The notes below the pieces were generated by a model. It was not told the DNA's origin and did no database searches. It saw nothing but the letters and a program-made list of their open reading frames with translations. Below are positions 18,554 to 28,095 of a stretch of DNA of 50,182 nt, piece by piece. Position 1 is the first letter of the stretch, and every line of letters begins with the position of its first letter. The stretch comes from Chitinispirillia bacterium (GTDB lineage: Bacteria > Fibrobacterota > Chitinivibrionia > Chitinivibrionales > Chitinispirillaceae), in the NCBI GenBank assembly GCA_009786575.1, contig WQRV01000002.1, positions 1-50,182 of the forward strand. The letters are read 5' to 3'. The position numbers were made by a program, and so were the translations under genes.

Positions 18554-19416
18554 CAAGGCTTGAAGCGAAAAACATCTCTTTCTCGTATAATGGCAAACCC
18601 GTCATAGCAGATATCAATTTCACAGCGAACCAAGGAGAGGCGTGGGCGATCATCGGGCGCAACGGAGCTGGAAAATCCACGCTGCTTAAATGCCTGTGCG
18701 GATTGCTCCGTTGTCATCAGGGAACCGTATCGGTCAATAATATACACATCGTCAAATTGACTCCGCGTGAAACTGCGGTGCAAATCGCCTACGTGCCGCA
18801 AGGCACAAACCGCCCCGTTCCCCCGTTTACCGTACGTGAATATGTATTGATGGCGCGGTACCCGTATACGAAGATGGGGGAGATGTCTTCACGAAAAGAT
18901 AATAACGCCGTTGATGAGGCGCTGGCGCTGACGGATACGGAACATCTCGCCGGCCGGATGATGGGCGCGCTTTCCGGCGGAGAGTTCCAATCTGCCCTTA
19001 TAGCCGGAGCGGCCGCGCAGGAAACGCCAATTTTACTCCTCGACGAGCCGACAGCGCACCTCGACCCCCGCCATCAGGAAGAGATCCGCCGTATGATAGT
19101 ACGTTTGCACGAACGGCGTGGGACAACGGTAATCACGGTTACGCACGATGTCAATTTCGCGCTGGCGGCGCATAACAATATTTTAGCGTTGATTGGCGGA
19201 CGGGTATTTTTCCGCGGGACAAAGGATTCGTTTTGCGGAGGTGCCGCGGATAATTTGCCGAAGATATTTTCTGCGGGATTCAGCGAGGCCGTTTGTCCAG
19301 ATAAAACAAAATTTTTCTTTGTAACCGGCAGATCAGCATCTTCTATCGACGGGATTCTGCCGGCTGCCGTGCCTGAAGATGAAAACACTCCCCTTAAAAC
19401 GGAGGAATCTTTATGA
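18550..19416 (+). CDS. FecE/BtuD-type ABC transporter ATP-binding protein
   Basis: Walker A IIGRNGAGKSTLL; LSGGEFQSALIAGAAAQETPILLLDEPTAHLDPRHQ. Confidence 0.93.
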   Translation: MTRLEAKNISFSYNGKPVIADINFTANQGEAWAIIGRNGAGKSTLLKCLCGLLRCHQGTVSVNNIHIVKLTPRETAVQIAYVPQGTNRPVPPFTVREYVLMARYPYTKMGEMSSRKDNNAVDEALALTDTEHLAGRMMGALSGGEFQSALIAGAAAQETPILLLDEPTAHLDPRHQEEIRRMIVRLHERRGTTVITVTHDVNFALAAHNNILALIGGRVFFRGTKDSFCGGAADNLPKIFSAGFSEAVCPDKTKFFFVTGRSASSIDGILPAAVPEDENTPLKTEESL

Positions 19417-20390
19417 GGCTCGGATGGCCCGGCGTATCAATATTGTTCGCGTTATCAATAATATCCCTCGCGGTACTGCCGTTTATTGGTATGGAGACAA
19501 TCGGTATCACCCAAATTTCCGGCGATGATTTACAGAGGGAAATCTTCTTTTCGATACGCCTGCCCCGCGTATTAACGGCATTCACCGCCGGCGCGGCCCT
19601 TGCGCTCTGCGGCCTCGTTTTCCAGGGCGTTCTCAGAAACCCACTGGCCGATCCCTTTACATTGGGAGTTGCGAGCGGCGCTTCCTGCGGCGCGGCGCTG
19701 ATGATCTTGACGGGCGCTGCCGGTGTGATTTCCGGGATCCCGGTCACCGTATTCGGCGCACTCTGCGGCGCGGCGCTCTCATTTTTATTGGTGATGGCGT
19801 TCTCCGGCGCGGTACGTACCGTATCCTCAAACGGCATACTGCTGGTGGGGATCGCCGTCAGTTTCTTCTTCTCCAGCGTGCTTATGTTCTCACAGTATAT
19901 CAGCAGCATGCGGGACTCGTTTCGGATAGTGCGCTGGCTTATGGGCGGTGTGGAAGTGTTCGGCTATGGCCCGCTGTTTACGATGCTGCCGTTTGTTATT
20001 ACCGGCGTGATATTGATAATTGCGAACATCGCCGCGCTGGACCACTTCCTGACGGGCGACGACATAGCCCAAACCCGCGGTGTCCGCGTCCGCTTCTCGC
20101 GCATACTGCTTTTGGGCGCCGCATCGCTTATGGTAGGCGGGATAGTTTCTGTCTGCGGGCCTATTGGTTTTGTCGGCCTGATGATTCCGCACTTTTGCCG
20201 CCCGGTCTTCGGGGCGGGCCACAAAATATTACTGCCCGCCTGTCTGCTGGCAGGAGGTATTTTTCTCACGTTGTGCGACACATTTGCCAGAACACTCATA
20301 GCCCCCGCAGAAATTCCAGTTGGCGTAATTACCGCGCTTTTGGGCGCCCCGTTTCTTCTATGGGTGCTGATTCGTCAGGAAAGCCGCTGA
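19413..20390 (+). CDS. FecCD/BtuC-type ABC transporter permease
   Basis: RLPRVLTAFTAGAALALCGLVFQGVLRNPLADPFTLGVASGAS; GPIGFVGLMIPHFCRPVFGAGHK. Confidence 0.94.
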   Translation: MRLGWPGVSILFALSIISLAVLPFIGMETIGITQISGDDLQREIFFSIRLPRVLTAFTAGAALALCGLVFQGVLRNPLADPFTLGVASGASCGAALMILTGAAGVISGIPVTVFGALCGAALSFLLVMAFSGAVRTVSSNGILLVGIAVSFFFSSVLMFSQYISSMRDSFRIVRWLMGGVEVFGYGPLFTMLPFVITGVILIIANIAALDHFLTGDDIAQTRGVRVRFSRILLLGAASLMVGGIVSVCGPIGFVGLMIPHFCRPVFGAGHKILLPACLLAGGIFLTLCDTFARTLIAPAEIPVGVITALLGAPFLLWVLIRQESR

Positions 20391-20491
20391 CTGGCATTCC
20401 CCTTTTTTTTGATACCCGCGCTAATTTTACCTGCTCAAAACGCCGCCAAAAAACTATATTATAGAAAATAACCGTCCAGAAAAGAGCCGCC

Positions 20492-20998
20492 ATGCTGCAA
20501 ATCTACACAGGAAACGGAAAAGGCAAGACTACTGCCGCGCTCGGCCTCTCCCTGCGCGCCGCCGGGGCTGGATTCCGCGTATTCTTCGCCCAAATGATGA
20601 AAAACACGCATACCTCCGAACTCGAATCGCTTAAACTGCTTGGTGACAGGATCACCGTAAAACGGTTCGGGACCGGGGAGTTTATAGTCGAAACCCCAAC
20701 AGTAAAGGACTTCGAGTGCGCCGAACAGGCATTCGCGGCTATCGAGGAAGCGGCCCTGTCGGGGCAGTTCCAGATGGTTGTCGCCGACGAAATGTGCACC
20801 GCGCTCTACTATGAACTGATCAACAGGGATAACCTCCTCCTCCTCATAAAAAACTGCCCCCCAACCACGGAACTGATCTTCACCGGCCGCTATGCCGACG
20901 AGGAGATGATTGGCATAGCCGACTTGGTGACGGAGATGCGGGAGGTCAAGCACTGCTACCAGAAAAACGTCCCGGCGCGCAAGGGGATTGAATTTTAG
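20492..20998 (+). CDS. cobO: Cob(I)yrinic acid a,c-diamide adenosyltransferase (CobO/BtuR type)
   Basis: MLQIYTGNGKGKTTAALGLSLRAAGAGFRVFFAQMMK; TELIFTGRYADEEMIGIADLVTEMREVKH. Confidence 0.93.
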   Translation: MLQIYTGNGKGKTTAALGLSLRAAGAGFRVFFAQMMKNTHTSELESLKLLGDRITVKRFGTGEFIVETPTVKDFECAEQAFAAIEEAALSGQFQMVVADEMCTALYYELINRDNLLLLIKNCPPTTELIFTGRYADEEMIGIADLVTEMREVKHCYQKNVPARKGIEF

Positions 20999-21030
20999 GG
21001 CCAAAAACCGTAGTTTAGAACATTTTTACA

Positions 21031-21335
21031 GGTATACCGAAATAAATAGTAACTTTTATCTACTTTTCACGGTATAACCTAAAAATATCGGTATTAATAC
21101 AGTTTTTTATTACTATTCCGAAATAAATATAAATTTTTATAGACTTTTAACTATATAACTGTAAAAACAACGTATAATTACAGTATATTTATCATTATAC
21201 CTGAATAATACATCATTTTTATCTAATTTTATCGATATATCAGTAAAAAAACAAAAAAAATAACTTTTTTTACCATTATGCCGAAATAATATAGTATATT
21301 TATTATAGTTTTATCGGTATAACCGTAAAAAAGGA
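21031..21335. repeat. Four degenerate AT-rich tandem repeats, period 81-82 bp
   Basis: Anchor CCGAAATAA/CCTGAATAATA at 21037, 21118, 21200, 21281; each unit contains a TTTTTAT-TA-TTTT(A)-CGGTATAAC block. Confidence 0.8.
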
Positions 21336-21344
21336 GGCATTATC

Positions 21345-22538
21345 ATGGTTTTGAGAGACCGATTCATCAACTCAATCCGCCCGTTCTATGAAACGACCGG
21401 CCTCGTAAAGGTCATAACCGGGCTCCGCCGCGCCGGGAAGTCCGTCTTGCTCTCGCAGATCGCCGGCGAAATGCGGCAAAACGGGGTTGACGAGAAACGG
21501 ATCATCTTCATCAATTTCGAGTTTTTGGAGTTCTCGCACATCAGAACGGCAAAGGAGCTCCACAAGTACGTAAAGGGCAAAATGAGGAGCCGCAGCGGAA
21601 AATACTACCTCTTCTTAGATGAAGTACAGGCGGTAGAGCAGTTCGAACTGGCGGTAAACTCCCTGCGGGCTAAGGGGAACGTGAGCATCTTCATCACCGG
21701 CAGCAACGCGCACCTGCTCTCGGGAGAACTGGCGACCGCGCTCTCGGGAAGGTACGTTAAGTTCCGCGTCACGCCTTTTACCTTCCGCGAGGCGCTTGAA
21801 ATAACAGGGGAGGCCGACCGCCAAAAGGCGTTCGCCGATTTTATGAAGTGGGGCGGGCTGCCGGGGCGGTTCGCGTTCCCGGAAGAGCAGGAGATCCGAA
21901 AGTACCTGATGGACGTCTACGACTCCATAGTCCTGCGGGACATCGTTCAGCGCTTCGGGATACGCGACCTCAATATGTTAGACAACATCGTAAACTTCCT
22001 GATAGATAACTCGGGGAGCCTGTTCTCGGCGAACACGATCTCAAAGTACATCAAGTCACAAAACCGCTCAATATCGGCCGAGGCGCTCTACAACTATGTA
22101 GGCCACATAGTCGGCTCCATGATGTTCACCAAGGTCCACCGCTGCGACATAAAGGGGAAAAACGTCTTCGCCACCTTAGAAAAATACTACATAGCCGACA
22201 TGGGCATGCTCCAGATCAAGCGAAATATAACGGACGTAAGCCTCGGCGCCGGCCTGGAAACAATCGTGGCGAACGAGCTGATCGCGCGCGGGTACAACCT
22301 CCATATAGGCGTGAAAAAAGACACCGAAATCGACTTCGTGGTTGACAAAGGTGGCGAAAATGAGTTTATACAAGTAGCCTACGCAATAGACTCCGAAACC
22401 ACTCTGCGCCGCGAAATCGACGCCTTCAACGGCATCCCGGAACAAAAACTGCTTATTACTGCAGATAATCACGACTACAGCCAGAAAGGGGTCAGGTGGA
22501 AAAATATCATAACCTGGCTGATGGAGCCCCAGGCCTGA
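21345..22538 (+). CDS. AAA+ ATPase with DUF4143-like C-terminus
   Basis: Walker A ITGLRRAGKSVLL, Walker B KYYLFLDEVQ, ITGSNAHLLSGELATALSGRYVKFRVTPFTFREAL; SGELAT-type sensor motif. Confidence 0.9.
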   Translation: MVLRDRFINSIRPFYETTGLVKVITGLRRAGKSVLLSQIAGEMRQNGVDEKRIIFINFEFLEFSHIRTAKELHKYVKGKMRSRSGKYYLFLDEVQAVEQFELAVNSLRAKGNVSIFITGSNAHLLSGELATALSGRYVKFRVTPFTFREALEITGEADRQKAFADFMKWGGLPGRFAFPEEQEIRKYLMDVYDSIVLRDIVQRFGIRDLNMLDNIVNFLIDNSGSLFSANTISKYIKSQNRSISAEALYNYVGHIVGSMMFTKVHRCDIKGKNVFATLEKYYIADMGMLQIKRNITDVSLGAGLETIVANELIARGYNLHIGVKKDTEIDFVVDKGGENEFIQVAYAIDSETTLRREIDAFNGIPEQKLLITADNHDYSQKGVRWKNIITWLMEPQA

Positions 22539-22660
22539 TTTTTGTGGTATGCCGGTCGCAGCAACGCCTATGGCGACATCGATAACGCCGGCCCGCCCGG
22601 CCGCCGGAAAAATTATTGGGATGTTGATATCTATACCGCCCATCATATATATTGATATGT

Positions 22661-23356
22661 ATGGAACGCTCCCCCAATACCGGCGGATACCGGCGTTTTT
22701 GGAGGTCCGGCGCGGTTATCGTGCCGGCGGTTTTTGCGTTTTTGTGTATTACGCTGATCGTTATGTTCCTTTCGGGCTGTGCGCCCCGGGTATCCTATAG
22801 CGTTCGCACCCTATATACCGACCCCAATCTGTCCCCGCGCGCTTTGAGCAACGCCGACATTGCCGTTTTGCCGCTTTTGACGTCGCGCGGGCCGCTTTCG
22901 GAGGGGCCGCTTGGGTCCGGTGTGCTGGTTCGGAAACTGCGGGATCTGCGCCCGGATTTGCGGTTTGTGTCGTACGAGGAGTTCGATGGGGCGTTCCCGC
23001 CGCGGTTTAACAGGCGCGGGATCGCCGATTTCTACGGCAAGCTCTTCCGGCAGGAGGTGCTTTCGGTTAAGAATATGGATTCGCTGTGGGTACACGTCGC
23101 GCAGCCTTATATTCTTGTATATACGCTCTGGGACGGAGCGGATATTAAGAATGTGGACGAGAGCATTTTCAAGCACGTGACCCTCATCTGCGAATTGTGG
23201 CGCCGCGACGGGCGTGAGGTGGTTTGGCGGGCCTCGGTGAAGGGGGTATCGGACGACGGGCGGATGGCCGACGGTGAGCTTTTGGCGTCGAGCATGCGTT
23301 TTCTCGCGGAGTCTATACCGTTCAGCGCGCCTGAGTACGGGCGGGAGAGCTGGTGA
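22661..23356 (+). CDS. Putative lipoprotein of unknown function
   Basis: N-terminal hydrophobic segment with lipobox-like LSGC; start uncertain (22652 or 22661). Confidence 0.6.
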   Translation: MERSPNTGGYRRFWRSGAVIVPAVFAFLCITLIVMFLSGCAPRVSYSVRTLYTDPNLSPRALSNADIAVLPLLTSRGPLSEGPLGSGVLVRKLRDLRPDLRFVSYEEFDGAFPPRFNRRGIADFYGKLFRQEVLSVKNMDSLWVHVAQPYILVYTLWDGADIKNVDESIFKHVTLICELWRRDGREVVWRASVKGVSDDGRMADGELLASSMRFLAESIPFSAPEYGRESW

Positions 23357-23359
23357 CCG

Positions 23360-23563
23360 GTGAGGGAGGGTGCAGAGCGGTCTGTAAAGGTGGGGTTCAG
23401 GCGGGACCCGAAGAAGATATTTGACGAGGTGGAGCAGGTTACGGCGGAGATGATGCGTAACGGGTGGGAGTTAAAGGACACGATGATGGAGAGCAGTTTG
23501 GCGTACATCCACCTGTTTTTCGAACGTGATCTTGAGCCGGGACCGCCCGCCGGTGCACGATAG
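23360..23563 (+). CDS. Small protein of unknown function (67 aa)
   Basis: Follows the lipoprotein ORF closely; its stop lies inside the copy C repeat core. Confidence 0.5.
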   Translation: MREGAERSVKVGFRRDPKKIFDEVEQVTAEMMRNGWELKDTMMESSLAYIHLFFERDLEPGPPAGAR

Positions 23564-23612
23564 TCGTGATGCCGCAGGACAGCGCAGGTATAATATTTAA
23601 TCGTGTAATCTA
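23554..23612. repeat. Palindromic-element family, copy C (left arm not recognisable)
   Basis: GCACGATAGTCGTGATGCCGCAGGACAGCGCAGGTATAATATTTAATCGTGT matches copy B core and right flank. Confidence 0.6.
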
Positions 23613-23689
23613 TAAAATAGTGGCCACGGCCGCTCGTTGCCGTTGCGATTGAGTAATGATTTAACGGTAAATAGCCGATAATTGACGGG

Positions 23690-24199
23690 ATGGGAGGTTG
23701 GATAATGTTAATCAGGGTACGGCGGTCAATACATATTGTTTTATTCTGCGCGGCGATGACGTTTCTGGCGTCCTGTATTTTCGTTGGTGGCGTGAATGCC
23801 AGGATAACGGATATATCGGGGCGTTCGTATGAAGTGGGTTCGGTGCGCCTTACCGGCGACAATATCAGGATCGTCTGCGGCGAGACGCGGATGGACGTGC
23901 CGCTCAAGTCAGTTTCGGTGATGAGGGTCACCCCGTCGCGAATAGTCTCGGTGGATGGCCGGCCGCACTACGGCGTAGAGGTAACGCTGAGCGACAGCAC
24001 CGTAATCGGCGGCGCTGTCGATGGCGGCGAGAACTGCGTGGTATGCTCCGATAACGGTTTTAGGGGCAAAATATCCAAGAAAACCGGCTACAACGCGCCT
24101 TTTGGCGACATTATAAACGTCGAGGTTCTGGTCAAGGAGAAGGGACAGAAAAAGGCCGCGGATGGCAAAGAAGGTGAAGATGGCGAAAGCGAAGAGTAA
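23690..24199 (+). CDS. Exported protein of unknown function
   Basis: N-terminal signal-like hydrophobic segment; duplicated beta-rich region; ORF start could be 23705. Confidence 0.6.
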   Translation: MGGWIMLIRVRRSIHIVLFCAAMTFLASCIFVGGVNARITDISGRSYEVGSVRLTGDNIRIVCGETRMDVPLKSVSVMRVTPSRIVSVDGRPHYGVEVTLSDSTVIGGAVDGGENCVVCSDNGFRGKISKKTGYNAPFGDIINVEVLVKEKGQKKAADGKEGEDGESEE

Positions 24200-25076
24200 T
24201 GAAGAGGGCAAGGCTCCAAAAGAAGCCGGGAAGAAGGGCAGAAAAAATGGCCTTTCTTTCGTGTCTATCGTGCTTATCGGGATATTTTGCTCAGCGCTGA
24301 TTCTCTCGTTTGGCTTCGGGCTGCGCCATATACACTTTAAGTCGTCCCCTTCGGTCAAAAACAGCGAGCGTTTGCTGGCAATGGGTAAGCCCCGGGAAGC
24401 GCTGGAGGTTTTGAACAAGCTGCCGGCTACCGGGAAACGCCCCGGCAGCAAGGCGCAGATCCACCGCGGCAAGGTGCTCTACGCGGTCCTTATGCAGCAG
24501 ATGCGGCAGGAGAAGTGGGGGAGCTACGGCATAGACCCCGACAACTGGATCAAGAATCCGCTTGCCGCCGAGGCCGAGCAGTGTTTCCTCGACGCGATGG
24601 CCCTGGCCCCTAAAGACCCCGAGCCCAGGCAGATATTGGGGAACCTCTACAGGGAGCAGGGGCGTTTCGCCGACTCTGAGATAATACTGCGGTCGGCGCT
24701 GGAGCTTGACGACTCGAACTCGGAGGCCTTTCTGACGCTGGGCCTGTTGTACGCGGAAGGCGGGCGCCTCGAGGTGGCGCACAAGGCGCTTATGGCTGCG
24801 TGGGAACTGGATGAGGGTAACGCACAAATCGCCAAGAATATCGCGTACTTCTACAGGTTCTACGCCAATGTGCCCGAGTCGTCGATCGTCTGGTTCAGCC
24901 GCTACATAGACTGCGATCCACAGCGCGACCCGGAAATAAATCTTATAAGGGCGGAACTGCGGGACCTTCTGGAGCGGTACCCGGAGTTTGAGGGCTACAG
25001 GCGCAATCCTAACGAACGGGTTAACCGCGGGCGGAACAAGGCTTTCAAACCGCCGGTGGGGCGGCAGTTGTTTTAG
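24162..25076 (+). CDS. Membrane-anchored tetratricopeptide-repeat protein
   Basis: N-terminal TM GLSFVSIVLIGIFCSALILSFGFGL and TPR-like repeats (PEPRQILGNLYREQGRFADSEIILRSALELDDSNSEAFLTLGLLYAEGGRLEVAHKAL). Confidence 0.82.
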   Translation: MAKKVKMAKAKSNEEGKAPKEAGKKGRKNGLSFVSIVLIGIFCSALILSFGFGLRHIHFKSSPSVKNSERLLAMGKPREALEVLNKLPATGKRPGSKAQIHRGKVLYAVLMQQMRQEKWGSYGIDPDNWIKNPLAAEAEQCFLDAMALAPKDPEPRQILGNLYREQGRFADSEIILRSALELDDSNSEAFLTLGLLYAEGGRLEVAHKALMAAWELDEGNAQIAKNIAYFYRFYANVPESSIVWFSRYIDCDPQRDPEINLIRAELRDLLERYPEFEGYRRNPNERVNRGRNKAFKPPVGRQLF

Positions 25077-26494
25077 GACAGTTTTATTTCTCCCGTAAGC
25101 CGGGTCCCGTCCGGTATCAGCGCCTGCGTGCCGGATGTGTTGACTATAGATGTTTTCCCGGTGATGATTATGCCTTTCCCGAACTTCACGTCCCCGGTGA
25201 TGCTCAGCGATTCGCACCCGGCAAGCGACGGTATGCCGCTTGGGAACCGTTCTTTCAGGTCGTCCAGAATTCTGTAGTATTTCGGGTCGAGGTTCACGTT
25301 CATCTGTATCGATTTGTGCCTGGGGCTCATTACGATGCGGTAGTCGGCGGTCAGAACGTAGTAGTCCGACCACAAAAGCAGCAGCTCCTCGCAGTTCTTG
25401 ACAGGCGCGAACCTTGTGCGCGGCACGCGCAGCGCGCCGGCGTTTTCGAACACGGATATTGCCGAGCCCATCGCGCTTTCGAGCTGTATCACGTCCGGCG
25501 AACCGGGAACGCGCGGGTCGAGCTTTTTCATGTTGCGGATCATGGGCAGATTAAGCGTTTTGCGGCGCCACATATCCTTGAGCGCGTCTAACCGTATCCA
25601 GAGGTTATTGGTGTTGAAGTACCTGTGCAGGCTGGTATCCATGAACTTGCCGATGGAGTCCGGCGGGCACTGCGCCGCCTCCCTCAGCACGAGCGAGCCG
25701 TTTTTGAGCCGCGCGATGTGGCCGCCCTTGCGGTCCATATAGGTACGGTCGGTCACCTCCATGAGGAACGGGAAGCCCTTCTCCGCGAAGTAGCCGAGTA
25801 TCCACGTGTCTAAGAGCGCTCCGAGGTTGTCGCAGTTCGATATAAAGGCGTAGCGGTACCCCTTGTCAATGAGCTTGTCGAGCACGCCGGAGCTCAGTAT
25901 CGACGTGTAGAGGTCGCCGTGTCCGGGCGGGTTCCACTCCGACGGCGGGTTGTCGGGGGCCTCCGCCGGTTTAAGGTCTGCCGCGCGGATTTTGGGGAAC
26001 TTGTGCTGTATGAACGAGAGCGGGATACTCGTGGCGATGTCCCGGTATGTCCCGAGCAGCGCCGCAAGGGAGTCGGCGTCGGTATTAAAACTGTTCATCA
26101 GGATGAGCGGTATGGAGACCCCGAACCGCTCGTTGAAGTCCCGGATCTGCAGCGCGGTAATGTCGAGAAACGAGAGCTCGTTTTTGACGGGGATGAGCGA
26201 TTTGGCCGTGTACAGCCCCATAGACGTCCCCAGCCCCCCGTTGAGCTTTATGACGACTGTGTGCGGGAGCGCCTTCGCCCCGGCGGAGCTGTGGCTGTCG
26301 CCGATCTGCATCAGGTCGTCGATATCGCCGGCGGCCACCGGCACGATCTCGTCTTCCGCGATGCAGCCGGTCTTGCCGTGCCGCAGCATGTCGTAGTAGC
26401 GCAGGAATATGTCGATAGCGGCCTTAGGCTGCTTCGCGCGCTCCATTTTTTCTATAAATAAACGCGCTGCCGCGTCGATTGTACAACCGTCCAA
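25073..26494 (-). CDS. UTP--glucose-1-phosphate uridylyltransferase, eukaryotic UDPGP-type
   Basis: VVIKLNGGLGTSMGLYTAKSLIPVK; EWNPPGHGDLYTSILSSGVLDKLIDKGYRYAFISNCDNLGA. Confidence 0.93.
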   Translation of the reverse strand: MDGCTIDAAARLFIEKMERAKQPKAAIDIFLRYYDMLRHGKTGCIAEDEIVPVAAGDIDDLMQIGDSHSSAGAKALPHTVVIKLNGGLGTSMGLYTAKSLIPVKNELSFLDITALQIRDFNERFGVSIPLILMNSFNTDADSLAALLGTYRDIATSIPLSFIQHKFPKIRAADLKPAEAPDNPPSEWNPPGHGDLYTSILSSGVLDKLIDKGYRYAFISNCDNLGALLDTWILGYFAEKGFPFLMEVTDRTYMDRKGGHIARLKNGSLVLREAAQCPPDSIGKFMDTSLHRYFNTNNLWIRLDALKDMWRRKTLNLPMIRNMKKLDPRVPGSPDVIQLESAMGSAISVFENAGALRVPRTRFAPVKNCEELLLLWSDYYVLTADYRIVMSPRHKSIQMNVNLDPKYYRILDDLKERFPSGIPSLAGCESLSITGDVKFGKGIIITGKTSIVNTSGTQALIPDGTRLTGEIKLS

Positions 26495-26531
26495 AATAGC
26501 CCCAGACCCAAAAAACGGTTAATAAATGTTG

Positions 26532-26559
26532 GATAATATTTAATCGCATCTTCAATAAT
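26532..26559. repeat. Right-flank fragment of the palindromic family (copy D)
   Basis: GGATAATATTTAATCGCATCTTCAATAAT differs from the copy B flank at about 3 of 29 positions. Confidence 0.7.
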
Positions 26560-26638
26560 ACAAATATAAATGATGGCCGGGGTAGAATCCAAGAAAATAG
26601 GCCCTATAAGATTCCCCGCATCCCGGATGGATACGCCA

Positions 26639-27415
26639 TCAGCCTTCAATTCCGAACAGGGTATTGACGTTACCGGCCAGAAGAGCGGTCAATTCACCGT
26701 CATCCATCGCCAATAACCTTGCCGTTTCCCGCACGGTGTGGATGATGTAGGACGGCTGGTTCGGTTTGCCCCGGTGGGGGACGGGGGAGAGGTACGGCGT
26801 ATCTGTCTCTATCAATAATTTATCGACGGGGATATGGCCTATGATCTCGCGCAGATGGGAGTTCTTGTAGGTGATTATCCCCGATACCGACACATAATAC
26901 CCGCAGTTGATAATATATTCCAGCGCCGGGCGGTCCCCGGTAAAACAGTGGAATACCGCTTTTTTGACCCCTTGTTGATGGCAGATCTCCGCTGTGCGCC
27001 TTTCCATCCCCCGCGAATGTATTACCGCCGGAAGACCGGTATCCGCGGCGATCTCTAACTGTTTGACAAAGAACGGCATCTGTACATCAAGGGGCGGATA
27101 GCGCGGGTTTGTGCAGTCGAGCCCGATCTCCCCGAGGGCGGCGGTCATTGGGTCCGATAATAGCTCCCTTAACTGTATTGGCCACCCATCTTCGGCGCCG
27201 GCGGTATCGAAGGGGGATATCCCCGCGGCGGCCCTCAGGGTTTGCGGGAAACGCCCGCATTGGCAGATAACGGTCCGCGCGGTATAGATTGACACCGCGG
27301 TGTTTATGATTGTGCCGATACCGGCTGTCACTGCGGCGTCAACCACTGCCTTGAGTTCCTCATCGCCGCAATCAAACAGGTGCGCGTGGATATCCGTCAT
27401 CACAATCACCCCCAA
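26639..27415 (-). CDS. tatD: TatD-family metal-dependent hydrolase
   Basis: MTDIHAHLFDCG; LGEIGLDC; PAVIHSRG; KAVFHCFTGD; LLIETDTPYLSPVPHRGKPNQPSYI. Confidence 0.94.
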   Translation of the reverse strand: MGVIVMTDIHAHLFDCGDEELKAVVDAAVTAGIGTIINTAVSIYTARTVICQCGRFPQTLRAAAGISPFDTAGAEDGWPIQLRELLSDPMTAALGEIGLDCTNPRYPPLDVQMPFFVKQLEIAADTGLPAVIHSRGMERRTAEICHQQGVKKAVFHCFTGDRPALEYIINCGYYVSVSGIITYKNSHLREIIGHIPVDKLLIETDTPYLSPVPHRGKPNQPSYIIHTVRETARLLAMDDGELTALLAGNVNTLFGIEG

Positions 27416-27504
27416 AGAAAAAGGGTACGACCGCGCCGTACCCCGTTTATTTCGTTACAAAGCTGTCATCCGGCAACCGCCGGCGCTTTTCGGAGTATAT
27501 GCGG

Positions 27505-28095
27505 TTAAGGCCCGGAAGCTCTCTTGGTTGCCGCGACCGCACTGTCGGGGTTGCCCATGGCCGCCAACACGCTGTCTTCGCTCATTGTCAGCTCGGCATC
27601 GTGGTCCGGGTGTGAAGCGGTCTCGGCCCTGTCCTCTATAGACGAGGAGATAACCGGGGTATCATGCGATATCCACCCCTTCTGGTTCGCGACGAACGCG
27701 AAGACGGCCAGCGCGACGACGAGCGACGCGGCGACTACCGCCGCCGGGTTGTTCTCCTGCTTCTTGACGCTGATGTCGATCTTCGCCCCCTCCTTGTCTT
27801 CGGTGATCAGGCCGCGCTCTACGTAGAAATCCTTCATGATGGCGTCGGAGTCGAGCGAGAGGTATTTGGTAAGGGATTTGATGTAGACCCGCACGTAGGG
27901 GTCGGCCGGCAGCGAAGCGTACTCGCTGGCCTCGAGCGCCTTTATGTAGGACGCGTTGAGTTTGAGGTCCTTCGCGATCGTTTCGACCGTGATCCGGCGA
28001 GTTAGGCGCTCCTTGCGCAGTATGTCGCCGACCCGCTCCTTGTTGGGCTGAACCGGCTCCGGGGCCGGCGTTGGTGTTTCGGTATTCTCAGCCAT
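27505..28095 (-). CDS. RodZ-like helix-turn-helix membrane protein
   Basis: VGDILRKERLTRRITVETIAKDLKLNASYIKALEASEYASLPADPYVRVYIKSLTKYL followed by a TM segment. Confidence 0.85.
   Translation of the reverse strand: MAENTETPTPAPEPVQPNKERVGDILRKERLTRRITVETIAKDLKLNASYIKALEASEYASLPADPYVRVYIKSLTKYLSLDSDAIMKDFYVERGLITEDKEGAKIDISVKKQENNPAAVVAASLVVALAVFAFVANQKGWISHDTPVISSSIEDRAETASHPDHDAELTMSEDSVLAAMGNPDSAVAATKRASGP

Noticed and set aside
21031-21335. Possible CRISPR array
   Set aside because: Four units of ~81 bp are degenerate throughout, with no conserved 25-40 bp repeat alternating with unique spacers, and no cas genes nearby
25919-26461. 180-aa plus-strand ORF
   Set aside because: Antisense to the UDPGP-type uridylyltransferase; no family resemblance
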